Of a stretch of 8,304 nucleotides of DNA, positions 6,658 to 8,304 are shown piece after piece (the first letter of the stretch is position 1; each line of letters opens with the position of its first letter). Below the pieces are notes generated by a model. That model was not told where the DNA came from. It searched no databases and saw only the letters and a program-made list of their open reading frames with translations. The DNA is from an uncultured Senegalimassilia sp. (GTDB lineage: Bacteria > Actinomycetota > Coriobacteriia > Coriobacteriales > Eggerthellaceae). The stretch is taken from assembly GCF_934632265.1 (NCBI RefSeq), contig NZ_CAKTYH010000087.1:1-8304 (forward strand), read 5' to 3'. The translations under genes were made by a program, and so were the position numbers.

Positions 6658-8304
6658 ATGGCCGATAAGCACACTCTCGCGTTCGAGATCGGCGTGGAGG
6701 AAATCCCCGCGTTCGACCTCGATTCCGCCAACAAGCAGCTCGAGAAGATGGTGCCCGCGGCGTTCGCCGATGCGCGCATCCCCTTCGATTCCATCGAGAT
6801 CCACTCCAGTCCCCGCCGCCTGATCGTCATGGCCTACGGCGTGGCCGACGCCACCGAGGCGCTCGTGGAGGAGTACAAGGGCCCCGCGGCCAAGATCGCC
6901 TTCGACGCCGACGGCAACCCCACCAAGGCGGCCATCGGCTTCGCCCGCGGCAAGGGTCTTGCGCCTGAGAACCTCGAGCGCCGCGAGGTCAACGGCACCG
7001 AGTACGTGTTCGCCACCAAGAACATCCCGGCAACGCCTGTGGCCGACCTGCTGCCCGATGTCCTGGCGGGCTTCATCACCGCCATCAAGTGGCCCCGCTC
7101 CTGCCGCTGGGCCGCGTACCGCGAGTACTTCGTGCGCCCCGTGCGCTGGATCGTGGCCATGCTCGACGATGTCGTGCTGCCCGTCAGCTACGCCGGCGCC
7201 GAGTCCTCCAACTTCACCATGGGCCATCGCGTGCTGGCTCCCGGCAAGCACACGGTCGACACCGCCGAGAACCTGCTCGACGTCATCCGCGCCGCCTACG
7301 TGATCCCCACGCAGGCCGAGCGCGAGCGCATCATCCGCGAGGGCGTCGCCGCCATCGAGGCCGAAACGGGCTTCACCGCCGACCTTCCCGCGAAGACGCT
7401 GCTCGAGGTGGTCAACCTCTCCGAGTACCCGCAGCCGCTCGTCTCCACCTTCGACGAGGAGTTTCTGCAGGTGCCCGAGGAGATCATCGTCGACGCCATG
7501 CTCATGCATCAGCGCTACTTCCCGCTCTACGATGCGGTGGGCAAGCTGACGAACAAGTTCATCATCGTCTCCAACGGCAACCCCGAATGCGCCGCCACCA
7601 TCATCGACGGCAACGAGCGCGTGGTGCGCGCCCGCCTCGACGATGCGAAGTTCTTCTACGAGGAGGACCTCAAGCACCCGCTGGAGTCCTACATCGAGAA
7701 GCTCGACAAGGTGGTGTTCCAGGAATCCCTGGGCACGGTGCGCCAGAAGGCCGAGCGCCTGGAGAAGCTGGCTTGCGCCCTTTCCGCCGACGCTCAGCTT
7801 GATTCCGCCGACGCCGCCGATGCGAAGCGCGCCGCACGCCTGTGCAAGGCCGACTTGGTCACCAACGCCGTCATCGAGTTCACCAGCGTCCAGGGCGTCA
7901 TGGGCAGCTACTACGCCGCCGCCTCCGGGGAAACCCCGCAGGTCGCCCAGGCCATCGGTCAGCACTATCAGCCGCGCTTCGCCGGCGATGCGCTGCCCGA
8001 CACCACGGTGGGCAAGCTGGTCGCCTTGGCCGACAAGCTCGACACCATCTGCGGCCTGTTCGCGGTCGGCCAGGGTCCCACCGGCTCGTCCGACCCGTTC
8101 GCGCTGCGCCGTAGCGCCATCGGTATCGTGAACATGCTCGAGGCAGGTCTTCCCATCTCGCTTGCCGCCGCCATCGACGAGTCGCTGGCCAGCTTCGCCG
8201 ACCAGGGCGTTGCCTTCGACGCGGCCGCCGTGCGCGCCGAGGTGGTGGACTTCTTCGTCACCCGCACCAAGGTCATGCTCAAGGACGCAGGCAACGGTGC
8301 CGAC
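6658..8304 (+). CDS. glyS: Glycyl-tRNA synthetase beta subunit, 3'-truncated by window edge
   Basis: The frame is open from the ATG at 6658 to the last base, 549 complete codons; full-length GlyS is about 690 residues, so the anticodon-binding end is missing. The beta subunit is needed for tRNA recognition by the alpha2beta2 enzyme. Family marks in order are LAFEIGVEEIPAFDL near the start and SSPRRLIV at about 50, followed by YKGPAAKIAFD. KWPRSCRW and YFVRPVRWIVAM come at about 144-167, with VVRARLDDAKFFYEEDLKHPLE at about 322-343. VQGVMGSYYA lies near 411, YQPRFAGDALPDTTVGKLVALADKLDT just after it, and DPFALRR near 480. AAAGGGGAG (6644-6652) lies in the end of glyQ with ideal spacing, so the two subunits are co-translated from one message. 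Confidence 0.97.
   Translation, partial: MADKHTLAFEIGVEEIPAFDLDSANKQLEKMVPAAFADARIPFDSIEIHSSPRRLIVMAYGVADATEALVEEYKGPAAKIAFDADGNPTKAAIGFARGKGLAPENLERREVNGTEYVFATKNIPATPVADLLPDVLAGFITAIKWPRSCRWAAYREYFVRPVRWIVAMLDDVVLPVSYAGAESSNFTMGHRVLAPGKHTVDTAENLLDVIRAAYVIPTQAERERIIREGVAAIEAETGFTADLPAKTLLEVVNLSEYPQPLVSTFDEEFLQVPEEIIVDAMLMHQRYFPLYDAVGKLTNKFIIVSNGNPECAATIIDGNERVVRARLDDAKFFYEEDLKHPLESYIEKLDKVVFQESLGTVRQKAERLEKLACALSADAQLDSADAADAKRAARLCKADLVTNAVIEFTSVQGVMGSYYAAASGETPQVAQAIGQHYQPRFAGDALPDTTVGKLVALADKLDTICGLFAVGQGPTGSSDPFALRRSAIGIVNMLEAGLPISLAAAIDESLASFADQGVAFDAAAVRAEVVDFFVTRTKVMLKDAGNGAD

Overview
This window carries housekeeping genes from a high-G+C bacterium. Third codon positions are mostly G or C, Shine-Dalgarno sites are purine-rich, and GlyRS is the split alpha/beta (GlyQ/GlyS) type. 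The gene content (ffh, then a GNAT, then rpsP-khpA-rimM-trmD, then lepB, then glyQ-glyS) and the protein character suggest an actinobacterium of the class Coriobacteriia, probably the family Eggerthellaceae. That placement is inference from memory of the family, not a search result. All genes lie on the + strand. No mobile element, CRISPR array, tRNA or rRNA gene is visible.

Layout. (1) Nt 1-608 is the 3' part of a metallo-beta-lactamase-fold hydrolase, closed by a strong intrinsic terminator (614-648). (2) A TATAAT promoter (683-688) leads into ffh (733-2145), the signal recognition particle GTPase, which is followed by a second hairpin terminator (2155-2206). (3) A single GNAT acetyltransferase gene (2273-2779) follows, ended by a weak hairpin. 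(4) A good TTGTCA-N17-TATCAT promoter and a structured leader precede rpsP (3033-3275), khpA (3280-3534), rimM (3534-4055) and trmD (4071-4991). These are tightly packed and almost certainly one operon. (5) lepB (5073-5639) and glyQ (5705-6655) follow on the same strand without a clear strong terminator. glyS (6658 to beyond the right edge) starts 2 nt after glyQ.

The genes divide into protein synthesis (S16, RimM as 30S maturation factor, TrmD as tRNA m1G37 methyltransferase, KhpA as RNA-binding protein, GlyRS) and protein export (Ffh targets ribosomes to the membrane, LepB removes signal peptides). Most of the window is ordinary core genome.

Two things stand out. First, TrmD carries an extra Ala/Pro/Gly/Glu-rich segment of about 65 residues, built around three in-frame 39-bp tandem repeats (4368-4484), just before its AdoMet-binding knot. 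Second, the 5' part of the rimM coding sequence contains a hairpin plus T-run (3582-3625) that looks like an intrinsic terminator or attenuator. It is placed where it could lower rimM/trmD expression relative to rpsP. Smaller candidates are inverted repeats in the rpsP promoter and leader and a palindrome ahead of lepB. I did not find an undescribed multi-gene system here.
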